A stretch of DNA of 49,006 nucleotides from an uncultured Thermomicrobiales bacterium (GTDB taxonomy: Bacteria; Chloroflexota; Chloroflexia; Thermomicrobiales; CADCWN01). The notes under the pieces were generated by a model that ran no database searches, had not been told where the DNA came from, and saw only the letters and a list, made by a program, of their open reading frames with translations. Shown one piece after another: positions 25,676 to 33,106 of this stretch (position 1 is its first letter; each line of letters starts with the position of its first letter). The DNA is taken from NCBI GenBank assembly GCA_902806415.1, contig CADCWN010000226.1, positions 1 through 49,006 of the forward strand, in the 5' to 3' direction. A program made the position numbers and the translations under genes.

Positions 25676-26476
25676 CTACTTCTTCTCGCTCACCGTCAGC
25701 AGGATCGCGGTGGCGGCGATGTCGTGAGGGATTTGGGCGTCGTTGTAGGTGAAGATCGAGACGCCGCAGACGGTTGTGCCGAACTTCTTGACGTAAACGG
25801 TCCCCTTGCCCGCGTTCGCGGCCAGCGCGCCGGTGAAGTCGATCTGTGAAGAAGTGGACCCGGTCGTTACCTTGCCCTGCTGGACCCCGCTGAGGACGCT
25901 GGTGAAGCCGCCGTAGAGGGACTGCGCCAGCGCCTCGGGCGTCTCGCTGCGACCCTTCGCGCTACTGAGGACGCCGATCCCGTTGCCATCGTCGGCGTCG
26001 AAGCCGTCGCCCCCGCTGTCCACGGTGTAGCCGGGGATCAGGGTCAACTGGCAGATCCCGTCCTCGTCCCGCACGATGTTGTTGCCCGCCGCCGGGCGCG
26101 CGGTCGGGCTGCTGGCCGCGCGGGTCGTCGGCGTGGGGGCGGGGCGCGTCGGCGTGGGGGCCGGGCGGGTCGCGGTGGGGGTGCTCGGCCGTGTCGGGGT
26201 TGGGGGTGGGGTCGTCGCGGTCGGGGCGATGGTCGGCGTGGGCGGCACGGTCGGTGTCGGCGCGACCGTCGGCGTCGGCGGGATCGTCGCGGTCGGCGCG
26301 AGCGTCGCCGTCGCGGTCGCCGTGGGCGCGGCGAGGGCACCCGTCTGGACCGCAGTCGGGCTGCCGCAGGCGACGAGCGTGAACGCCAGGCCGAGCGTCG
26401 CCAAGCCCTTGCCGAATGTGGAGAATCCGGGCGTGCGGCGCGCCGTGGACCGTTTGCCACCTGTCTGCTTTGTCAC
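25676..26476 (-). CDS. Secreted lipoprotein with Thr/Pro repeat stalk
   Basis: A 266-residue predicted lipoprotein. A basic N-terminus and a hydrophobic segment (FGKGLATLGLAFTLVACGSP) end in the lipobox LVAC, so the mature protein would start at this Cys (about residue 37) with a lipid anchor. A stalk of Pro/Thr repeats (PTPTVAPTPTVPPTPTIAPT and Arg-Pro variants) runs to about residue 130. The C-terminal domain of about 135 residues (QLTLIPGYTVDSGGDGFDAD) resembles the secreted domains of other proteins in this window but is not a named family. GTG 26476 follows AAGGAAGG. Substrate and role are unknown. Confidence 0.75.
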   Translation of the reverse strand: MTKQTGGKRSTARRTPGFSTFGKGLATLGLAFTLVACGSPTAVQTGALAAPTATATATLAPTATIPPTPTVAPTPTVPPTPTIAPTATTPPPTPTRPSTPTATRPAPTPTRPAPTPTTRAASSPTARPAAGNNIVRDEDGICQLTLIPGYTVDSGGDGFDADDGNGIGVLSSAKGRSETPEALAQSLYGGFTSVLSGVQQGKVTTGSTSSQIDFTGALAANAGKGTVYVKKFGTTVCGVSIFTYNDAQIPHDIAATAILLTVSEKK

Positions 26477-26606
26477 CGTCGTGCCTTCCTTCTGTTGCGC
26501 GGCCTTTCGCCACTCGATAAGGAAATCGTACCGTGACGCAGGGGGACGGGCGTCCCCCGAATGGCCGATTCCCCCGATCCCCCTTCGTCGGAATCGTTGT
26601 CGTCCG

Positions 26607-27437
26607 TCAGGGCGACGGCAACACGCCCGCCTCGCCGAGGACGTAGCGCCGGAGACCCCAGGCGACGCCCGCCTCCGCCACGCTCGGCAGGATCGCCGCC
26701 GCCACGTCGCACACGGGTGGGATAGCGTTGCCCATCGCCAGGCCCAGGCCGGCCCAGCCGATCATCGAGAGATCGTTCTCCTGGTCGCCGATCGCCACCG
26801 TCTGCCGCTGGGGGATGCCGAGATGCGCGGCCAGGTGCGCCAGCGCGACCCCCTTGCCGATCCCAGGGGCGGTCAATTCGCCGAAACGCTCGTGCGAGCG
26901 GGTGACCATCAGGCGGTGGGCGAAGCGGACAGCGAGCCGCGCCAGTTCGCGCTCCACGATCGCCCCCTCAGCGACGAAGAGCAGCTTGGTCGGCGGCGTG
27001 TCGCGCAGCAGAGCCGGGAGGTCCGGCGCGACGACGATCTCGGCCCCCTCCGGGTGGAACTGCAAGTAGTAGTCGAGCTCGGCCCGTCGCGCGGCGATGT
27101 AGAGTCGCTCATCGACATAGGCGATGGTGAAGACCCCCGCCGCGAGCAGGGTAGCGGCGGCCTCGGCGGCCTCCTCAGCGGGCATCGTCGTGTGCAAGAT
27201 CGTCTCGCCGCCGACCGGGTGGCGGATCAGCGCGCCCTGGTAGCAGATCAGCGGGTCGGTGAGGCCGAGTTGGATGGCGAACGGCAGCGTCGCCGCGAAC
27301 TGCCGCCCGGTGGCGAAGGTGACATGAATGCCGTGTGCCCGCGTCGCCGCGATCGCCTCGCGCACCGCCGGGAGGATGATCAGGTCGTGGCCGACGGTCG
27401 TGCCGTCGAGGTCGAGCGCGACCAACCGGTACTCCAC
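26607..27437 (-). CDS. Cof-type HAD-superfamily phosphatase
   Basis: A 276-residue HAD IIB hydrolase that probably dephosphorylates small sugar or cofactor phosphates. Motif I is VALDLDGTTV (nucleophile Asp in DLDGT), motif II ATGRQFAA, motif III lies around GIGKGVALAHLAAHLGI, and motif IV is VAIGDQENDLSMIGWAGLGL. The C2B cap lies between motifs II and III. GTG 27437 follows AGGAGGAAC. On the minus strand a TACAAT hexamer occurs at 27495-27500, but without a good -35. Confidence 0.9.
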   Translation of the reverse strand: MEYRLVALDLDGTTVGHDLIILPAVREAIAATRAHGIHVTFATGRQFAATLPFAIQLGLTDPLICYQGALIRHPVGGETILHTTMPAEEAAEAAATLLAAGVFTIAYVDERLYIAARRAELDYYLQFHPEGAEIVVAPDLPALLRDTPPTKLLFVAEGAIVERELARLAVRFAHRLMVTRSHERFGELTAPGIGKGVALAHLAAHLGIPQRQTVAIGDQENDLSMIGWAGLGLAMGNAIPPVCDVAAAILPSVAEAGVAWGLRRYVLGEAGVLPSP

Positions 27438-27548
27438 CGCCGTTCCTCCTGCTGGTCCCCGCGCGGGTCATTGGCGTCGGCACCGACGCTGGCGGTATTG
27501 TAGCGCTTGGGGCGAGGGGGCGGCGGGGCGAGGGCGAGGGCGAGAGCA

Positions 27549-27752
27549 TGGGGTGCCGGTGGACTGAAGTCCCGGCTGAAGGCTATCGCCACAAAGCCCA
27601 CCTCCGTGGGCTGGGATGCTGCGATGTGGTCGTCTATCCTGGCAGATACCACGCCACCTACAACGCTCCAGTCCCCGCAGGGGGGATTTATGCCCTTCAT
27701 GGGTACTTTGTGGCGGAGCCTTCAGCCGGGACTTCAGTCCACCGGCACCCCA
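27549..27752. repeat. MITE-like intergenic element with 36-bp perfect inverted ends, copy 2
   Basis: The ends at 27549-27584 and 27717-27752 are perfect 36-base inverted repeats, beginning TGGGGTGCCGGTGGACTGAA. The 132-base interior has GCCACAAAGCCCACCTCC followed by GTGGGCT, the family core shared with copies at 6965 and 29188, plus smaller hairpins. It occupies most of the 510-base gap between the HAD gene and the histidine kinase gene; the remainder shows nothing recognisable. Confidence 0.85.
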
Positions 27753-27947
27753 CCTCACTGGAGCACGTCGTCAACCTCCATCAACCGCCCGCCCCGCCCC
27801 GCCCCCACCCCGATCATACCCCCCGCGCGATCCACCACTGTTACTTTGTCGCGCCGGGTGGTACAGTAAGGGTCCATTTTTCTCGCGTTGGCGAGGCGAA
27901 TAGAGACCGGTTCGGCTGGGGTGGATCGCGCGTCACGGGGGACGAGG

Positions 27948-29174
27948 ATGGCCGAGGAGAAACGCGCCGAGATCATCGCGAACGAGATCATCGCGACGGA
28001 AGAGGTCGCGCGGCAGGCGGCGACCTACGCCAGCGCGAGCGACCTGAGCTGGGTCGCGGGCGCGCTGACGGCGCGGCGCGAGGCGATCATCGACAGCTGG
28101 TTGGCGGTGACCGCCGCGCAGCCGTTCCACCACGGCCAGCGCGAACGGGCCGTCGCCGATCATATCCCCGAGCTCTTCGACGCGCTGGTCGCGCTCCTGG
28201 AGCGGGCCGCGCCGCGCTGGATCGAGCCGGGCGCGCCGCTCGATGACGCCGCTGTGCGCGAGGCTGCCGAGTTGCACGCGAAGATGCGCGTGGCGCAGGG
28301 GCTGGAGCCGGCCCACGTCTCGACGGAGTTCCGCCTCTTGCGGCAGGAGTTGTGGCGCACGCTGCGGGAGGCGTTGCCGGACGGCGCCTCGCTGCGCGAC
28401 ACGATCGGCGCGCAGATCCTGCTCAACGACGCGCTCGATGGCGCGATGACGCTGGCGCTGACCGCGTTGACCGCGCAGATCACGCAGGTGCGCGAGGAGT
28501 TCCTGGCGACGGTCGTCCACGAGGTACGCCGCCCGCTGACGGTGATGCGCGGCAACGCGGCCCTCGCGCGCCGCCTCCTCGGTCGGCCCGAGCCGAATAT
28601 GGCGCAGGTCGACATCCTCCTCGGTCGGATCGAGGAGGCGACGACGCAGATGAACGCGCTCCTCAGCACGCTGGTCGAGCTCTCGCAGGCGGCGCTCGGC
28701 GGCTTCGCCCTCAACCTGACCTCGGGCGATCTGGCGGCGATCGTCGAGGGGACGATCGCGCAAGCCGGCCCGGGGGCCGCGCGGGTGCGGCTAATTGTCG
28801 CACCGGGGCTCGACACGACCGGGCGCTGGGATATCGAGCGACTGCCCCAGATCTTCAGCAACCTCCTCGAAAACGCGCTGAAATATTCGCCCGCCGCGAC
28901 GCCGGTCACAGTGACAATCGCGGGCGAGGGCGAGGGCTTCGTCTGCCGCGTGACCGACGAGGGGATCGGCATCCCCGCCGAGGAGTTGTCGGGCCTGTTC
29001 GCGCGCTACCGCCGCGCGAGCAACGCCGTCTCGGACGGGATCGAGGGGTTGGGCCTGGGCCTCTACCTCTGCCGCGCGCTCGTCGAGATGCACGGCGGTC
29101 GCATCTGGGCGTCGTCCCCCGGGCGCGGCCAGGGCGTGACGATGCACGTCGCCCTGCCGCGCGTGGTGGAGTAG
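27948..29174 (+). CDS. Cytoplasmic sensor histidine kinase with RsbRD-like N-terminus
   Basis: A 408-residue soluble histidine kinase. Residues about 35-175 (SWVAGALTARREAIIDSWLA and HHGQRERAVADHIPELFDAL) resemble the helical RsbRD N-terminal domain, a globin-like sensor module of stressosome proteins. The dimerisation box has the phosphorylated His191 in FLATVVHEVRRPLTVMRG. Then come the N box (IFSNLLENALKYSP), G1 (DEGIGIP) and G2 (GLGLGLYLCRALVEMHGGRI). No membrane segment is seen. ATG 27948 is chosen; upstream in-frame codons to 27888 look non-coding. The nearest receiver is the orphan response regulator at 30.5 kb on the other strand. Confidence 0.88.
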   Translation: MAEEKRAEIIANEIIATEEVARQAATYASASDLSWVAGALTARREAIIDSWLAVTAAQPFHHGQRERAVADHIPELFDALVALLERAAPRWIEPGAPLDDAAVREAAELHAKMRVAQGLEPAHVSTEFRLLRQELWRTLREALPDGASLRDTIGAQILLNDALDGAMTLALTALTAQITQVREEFLATVVHEVRRPLTVMRGNAALARRLLGRPEPNMAQVDILLGRIEEATTQMNALLSTLVELSQAALGGFALNLTSGDLAAIVEGTIAQAGPGAARVRLIVAPGLDTTGRWDIERLPQIFSNLLENALKYSPAATPVTVTIAGEGEGFVCRVTDEGIGIPAEELSGLFARYRRASNAVSDGIEGLGLGLYLCRALVEMHGGRIWASSPGRGQGVTMHVALPRVVE

Positions 29175-29187
29175 TAGGGGATTCGCC

Positions 29188-29370
29188 GGCTGAGGACGGC
29201 GCTAGGGGCTGCGGCCACGAATCCTGGGATCTGGCACAGGACCATGGTCCCCCTCCGGGGACTGAATTTGTTCGCGGTGTGGTGCCTTTCGGTCAGGGCA
29301 ATAGGTTCCAGCATACCAGTCCCCGGAGGGGGACTTTGCGGCCGCAGCCCCTAGCCGGGTCTTCAGCCCC
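29188..29370. repeat. MITE-like intergenic element, copy 3
   Basis: Nested inverted repeats with no gene. CTAGGGGCTGCGGCC (29202-29216) pairs with 29340-29354, and GTCCCCCTCCGGGGACT (29247-29263) pairs perfectly with 29318-29334. The outer ends (GGCTGAGGAC and GTCTTCAGCC) are imperfect. The core GCGGCCACGAATCC follows the first arm as in the other copies. Confidence 0.75.
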
Positions 29371-29424
29371 GGTTCTCCGCCTCGCCAGCGCCCCCTCACC
29401 GGATCAACGAGCAAACCTCCCGCC

Positions 29425-30156
29425 TCAGAGTTGCTGCGCCAGATGGAAAACCTCGGCGTAGGCGAAGCCATGGGCCTTGCCGCCCTCGGCGGCCCAGCCG
29501 CGCAGCCGAGCCTCCAACTCGGTCGTGTCGTCGCCGAGTTGGCTGACGTGGGCGCGCAGGGCGGCGAGCTTCAGGTCGATCGTCGCGCTGATGTCCACCG
29601 CATGGTTCTGCGTCGGCGCGCCCGTGATGTAGAAGTCGCGCACCTTGTGCGGCAACAGCCCCTCCTCCAGGAGTTCGGGGAAGTCCCAGGCGTTCTGCGC
29701 GGCGGGGTAGAGGGCGGCCAGCGTCGCCGCGCCAACGGCCAGGTGATCGGGGTGGTGGCGCGGGATGGCGTAGTTCGGCGTCCAGGTACGGTCGGGCGAC
29801 GGCAAGATCACGCGCTGCGGGCGGAAACGCCGCACGACACGCACGATGTCGCGCCGCAACGCGAGCGTCGGCTCCATCCGGCCATCCGGGTAGTCGAGGA
29901 AGAGGATCTCGCGCAGCCCGAGGATCGCACCGGCGGCCCGCTGCTCCGCCTTGCGCGTCGCCGAGATCTGCGCCCGCGCCTCGGGCGTGATCGCCGTCGC
30001 GTCGTCCGCCCCGCCGCCCGAGGCGTCGGTGCAGATGACGTAGCTGACCTCCCATCCTTCCCGGACCCAGGCCGCGACCGTGCCGGCGCAGCCGAACTCC
30101 GCGTCGTCCGGGTGCGCCACGATGACCAGAGCCACGCGCCGTTCAGCAGTGTCCAC
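29425..30156 (-). CDS. PIG-L/LmbE-family N-acetyl-sugar deacetylase-like protein
   Basis: A 243-residue zinc-dependent deacetylase of the PIG-L family (MshB, BshB, LmbE). The metal-binding motif is LVIVAHPDDAEFGCAGT and the second His motif is IPRHHPDHLAVGAATLAALY. EILFLDYPDGRMEPT is also family-typical. GTG 30156 is chosen because GGGAGG lies just upstream and the conserved strand begins nine residues later. The substrate may be a glycoside of a thiol cofactor or a glycan; no thiol cofactor gene is nearby. A minus-strand GCGCTACAAT -10-like sequence lies about 45 bases upstream. Confidence 0.88.
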   Translation of the reverse strand: MDTAERRVALVIVAHPDDAEFGCAGTVAAWVREGWEVSYVICTDASGGGADDATAITPEARAQISATRKAEQRAAGAILGLREILFLDYPDGRMEPTLALRRDIVRVVRRFRPQRVILPSPDRTWTPNYAIPRHHPDHLAVGAATLAALYPAAQNAWDFPELLEEGLLPHKVRDFYITGAPTQNHAVDISATIDLKLAALRAHVSQLGDDTTELEARLRGWAAEGGKAHGFAYAEVFHLAQQL

Positions 30157-30362
30157 CGTACCTCCCACAACTGTCCCCTCGCACACCCCGACCGCAAACA
30201 CCCCATTGTAGCGCGTCCGCCCTCGCGTCGGGGGCGCGGCGCGGGGTGACAATGCGGGTGATGATTAGGGAGATCGGAGTCGGTGATTGATGTCGGTGGA
30301 TCGATGGTAGTGTTGGACTCCGGTTGCCGCCCATCAGGGCGAGGATATTTTCCGGTGGATGA

Positions 30363-30413
30363 CCTCTCCCCGCCGCCACGGCGGCGACCCTCCCCGGCAC
30401 GGGGAGGGTGGGG
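30363..30413. repeat. Double-hairpin 3'-end element, copy A
   Basis: Two adjacent hairpins: CCGCCGCC/GGCGGCG and ACCCTCCCCG/CGGGGAGGGT. It lies 58 bases past the end of the response regulator gene. In the 314-base gap between the PIG-L and response regulator genes nothing else is recognised. Confidence 0.7.
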
Positions 30414-30470
30414 CTTGGTGGTGGTAATCGGTAGGTGGTGAAACCGGGCGCTGAGGCGACTGGATGGGGG

Positions 30471-30857
30471 CTAGTGGGCGGGTTGGGCTTCGTGCTGCTC
30501 GCCGGCTCGGCGGATCGCGGCCAGCAGCGGGGCTTCGAGGCGGTGCTTGCCGATGAAGGCGACCGCGCCGGCCGCGCGGGCGCGGGCCTGATTGGCGGCG
30601 TCGTCGTAGAGGCTGTGGACGACGACCGCACTCTCCGGCACGGCGGAGCGGATCGCGGCGGTGGCGGTGAAGCCATCCATGATCGGCATCTCCAGATCCA
30701 TGATAATCACATCCGGGCGCGTCTCGCGCGCCAGGGCCAGCGCCGCCGCGCCGTCGCCCGCCTCGCCGACGACGGCCATGTCCGGCTCGAGTTCGAGGCG
30801 CATCCGCAAGCCGGAGCGCATCGTCGGCTGGTCATCCACCAGCAGGACCGTGATCAT
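30471..30857 (-). CDS. Single-domain response regulator (CheY-like)
   Basis: A 128-residue receiver with no output domain. Acidic residues 8-9 (VLLVDDQ), phospho-acceptor Asp54 in VIIMDLEMPIMDGF, switch Ser82 (VVVHSLYDD) and Lys104 (AFIGKHR) are all present, so it should be phosphorylatable. ATG 30857 (MITVLLVDDQ) has GAGG 5 bases upstream; ATG 30872 is an in-frame alternative with AGGGA. It may act through protein contacts, for example in a phosphorelay with the RsbRD-type histidine kinase at 27.9 kb, though this pairing is only inferred from proximity. Confidence 0.87.
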   Translation of the reverse strand: MITVLLVDDQPTMRSGLRMRLELEPDMAVVGEAGDGAAALALARETRPDVIIMDLEMPIMDGFTATAAIRSAVPESAVVVHSLYDDAANQARARAAGAVAFIGKHRLEAPLLAAIRRAGEQHEAQPAH

Positions 30858-31282
30858 CAACGCCTCGATCATTCCCTATCATTCCTCCCGCCTGCATCCC
30901 CACGGGTGCAGATCGGGTCTCCCCCAGTTATAGTCCCTGCTCCGCACCCGCGACCTGTGCCGGATGGTCAGTACGCCCTACCCCTTTCGGGGGGGAAGGG
31001 GAGAGGGCGACCTGCCGCGCGGCGTGCGGTGCCGAGAAAACCTCGCCACACAACCGGTAGCGCCGACCATTAGGATGAGGATACGCCCCGGCGGCCCCCG
31101 GCGCATCGCCCGCAGGGGGGGTGTGTCGTCGCGCCCTCCGAAGGGGTGACCGGGGGGCCGATCGGGGGAGGGCGTGACTGTACCGGCGGCGTCCGCGCGG
31201 GCGGCACGGCGCGGGATGTGGTTTAACAACGGTGCTAATAGCCGGTGTGGGCGCGCACGACGCGCCGGAAGGGGGGGTGACG
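30858..31282. other. Divergent intergenic region
   Basis: 425 bases between the response regulator (minus) and an aldo/keto reductase (plus). It is GC-rich, with a CCCCTTTCGGGGGG hairpin-like block near 30981. A minus-strand TATAAC -10-like hexamer lies near 30930. I see no clear promoter pair, gene or operator. Confidence 0.4.
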
Positions 31283-32251
31283 ATGCGGTACAGCGAGGTC
31301 AAGGGGGTCGGCAAGCCGGTCTCGCGGCTGGTGCAGGGGACGGTGATGCTCAGCGAGGCCGATCAGGCGTGGAGCTTCGCGCTGCTGGACGCGGTCTACG
31401 CGCTCGGCTGCCGCGCCTTCGACACGGCGCATTCGTATGGCGCGGGGGAGAAGGAGCGGGTGCTCGGGGCGTGGCTGGCCTCGCGCGGCGTGCGCGACGA
31501 GATCGTGATCCTCGGCAAGGGGGCGCACCCGGTGGACGGGCGCGCGCGGGTGACCCCCGGGGAGATCACCGCCGATCTGCATGAGTCGCTGGGGCGGCTC
31601 GGCGTCGAGTTCATCGACCTCTACGTCCTGCACCGGGACAACCCGGCGCTGCCGGTCGGCCCGCTCGTCGAGGTGCTGAACGAGCATCACCGCGCCGGGA
31701 AGATCGGGGCGTTCGGCGGGTCGAACTGGTCGGCGGAGCGGATCGGCGAGGCGAACGAGTACGCGACCGCAAACGGCCTGATCCCGTTCGCCGTCAGCAG
31801 CCCCAACTTCAGCCTCGCCGAGCAGTTCCGCCCGCCGTGGCCCGGCTGCATCAGCGTCAGCGGGCCGCAGGGCGACGCGGCGCGGGCCTGGTATCGGGCG
31901 CAGGGAATCCCGCTCTTCACCTGGTCCAGCCTGGCGGGCGGCTTCCTCTCCGGGCGGTTCACGCGCGACAATCTCGATCAGTTCACCGCCTACCTTGACC
32001 GCAACTGCATCGCCGCCTACGGCGAGGAGCCGAACTTCCGGCGCCTCGATCGCGCGCGTGAACTCGCCGCCGAGCGCGACCTGACAATCCCGCAAGTGGC
32101 GCTGGCCTATGTCCTGAGTCAGCCGGATGGGATCTTCCCGCTCGTCGGCTGCAACAGCGGCGAGGAGTTCCGCCAGAACGCCGCCGCGCTCGACGTGGCA
32201 CTGACGCCGGGGGAGTTGGCGTGGCTGGATCTGCGGAGCGAGGCGAGGTAG
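31283..32251 (+). CDS. Aldo/keto reductase
   Basis: A 322-residue NADPH-dependent (beta/alpha)8 oxidoreductase. The catalytic tetrad is readable: Asp47 and Tyr52 in AFDTAHSYGAGEKERVLG, Lys79 in VILGKGAH and His117 in DLYVLHRDN. The FGGSNWSAERI strand and the C-terminal VGCNSGEEFRQN coenzyme region also fit. The long insertion around TAYLDRNCIAAYGEEPNFRR is less common. ATG 31283 is used; the frame opens at 31232 but the family N-terminus begins with MRYSEVKGVG. The TAG stop merges with heptamer spacer H3, which joins it to the methyltransferase gene. The substrate is unknown. Confidence 0.88.
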   Translation: MRYSEVKGVGKPVSRLVQGTVMLSEADQAWSFALLDAVYALGCRAFDTAHSYGAGEKERVLGAWLASRGVRDEIVILGKGAHPVDGRARVTPGEITADLHESLGRLGVEFIDLYVLHRDNPALPVGPLVEVLNEHHRAGKIGAFGGSNWSAERIGEANEYATANGLIPFAVSSPNFSLAEQFRPPWPGCISVSGPQGDAARAWYRAQGIPLFTWSSLAGGFLSGRFTRDNLDQFTAYLDRNCIAAYGEEPNFRRLDRARELAAERDLTIPQVALAYVLSQPDGIFPLVGCNSGEEFRQNAAALDVALTPGELAWLDLRSEAR

Positions 32252-32350
32252 TCGTGAGTCGTGGGTCGTGAGTCGTGAGAAGGCCCGCTGAAAGCGATTG
32301 CCTTGCTCCCAGCATCGCGTCACTCACGACTCACGACCCACGACTCACGA
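32251..32350. repeat. Inverted heptamer-array spacer H3 (unit GTCGTGA)
   Basis: The left arm is four GTCGTGA/GTCGTGG units (32251-32278). The right arm is four CTCACGA/CCCACGA units (32323-32350). The 44-base loop begins GAAGGCCCGCTGAAAGC and shares most of its sequence with the loop of H2 read on the opposite strand. The first base is the G of the upstream TAG stop and the element ends just before the GAGG ribosome-binding site of the next gene. Confidence 0.88.
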
Positions 32351-32360
32351 TTGAGGCGTG

Positions 32361-32981
32361 ATGGACAGCGCGGAACGGAAGCGCCTGGTCGAGCGTGGCT
32401 ATGACCGGATGGCCGAGCGATATCTGGCGAGCAAGGGGGCGCTCGGGGCGGAGACGGCGGAGTTGCTGGATGCGTTGACGCGCGGCCTGGACGGCGAGGC
32501 GGCGATCCTCGACCTCGGCTGCGGCGCGGGGGTGCCGGTGACGCGCTGGCTCGCGGGGCGCTTCCGGGTCACGGGTGTGGACCTCTCGGCGCGGCAATTG
32601 GCCCTGGCGCGGGAGGCAGTGCCGGGCGCGACGTTCATCCGGGGCGATATGGCCGAGATGGACTTCGCGCCAGGGTCGTTCGCGGCGATCGTCTCCCTCT
32701 ACGCGATCATCCACCTGCCGCGCGAGGAGCACCCGGCGCTCCTCGCGCGGATCGCCCGCTGGCTGGCGCCGGGCGGCGGCTTCCTGGCGACCTGGCCCGT
32801 GACCGCCTGGGAGGGCGAGGAACGGGATTGGCACGGCTGGGGCGCGGCGATGTGGTGGAGCCATCACGGGTCGGAGGAGAATCTGGCGCTCCTGCGCGCC
32901 GCCGGTTTCGTCATCGAGCGCGCCGAGACGCGCACCTCGGGGGAGGAGATCTGGCTCTGGGTGCTGGCGCGGCGGGGGTGA
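32361..32981 (+). CDS. Class I SAM-dependent methyltransferase
   Basis: A 206-residue Rossmann-fold methyltransferase of the Methyltransf_25 type. Motif I is ILDLGCGAGVPVTRWL, motif II VTGVDLSARQLALAR, a GDMAEMDF acidic loop follows, and motif post-I is IVSLYAIIHLPREEHP. The C-terminal part (FLATWPVTAWEGEERDWHGW) would shape the acceptor site. ATG 32361 follows GAGG; a GTG one codon earlier is an alternative. It is close behind the aldo/keto reductase and could be cotranscribed. The acceptor is unknown. Confidence 0.85.
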   Translation: MDSAERKRLVERGYDRMAERYLASKGALGAETAELLDALTRGLDGEAAILDLGCGAGVPVTRWLAGRFRVTGVDLSARQLALAREAVPGATFIRGDMAEMDFAPGSFAAIVSLYAIIHLPREEHPALLARIARWLAPGGGFLATWPVTAWEGEERDWHGWGAAMWWSHHGSEENLALLRAAGFVIERAETRTSGEEIWLWVLARRG

Positions 32982-33000
32982 AGGCAAAGGGGGCGGGATG

Positions 33001-33056
33001 ACCACCCCCCGCCGCTGCGCGGCGACCCTACCCTGAAGCGGGAGGGTGGGGTTGTG
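33001..33056. repeat. Double-hairpin 3'-end element, copy B
   Basis: CCGCCGCTGCGCGGCGAC followed by ACCCTACCCTGAAGCGGGAG and GGTGGGG. It begins 19 bases past the methyltransferase stop. Confidence 0.72.
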
Positions 33057-33106
33057 CCTATGCCATCTGGCGGTGATTGTAGAGCTCGGTATGTAGGGTA
33101 AGGCTG

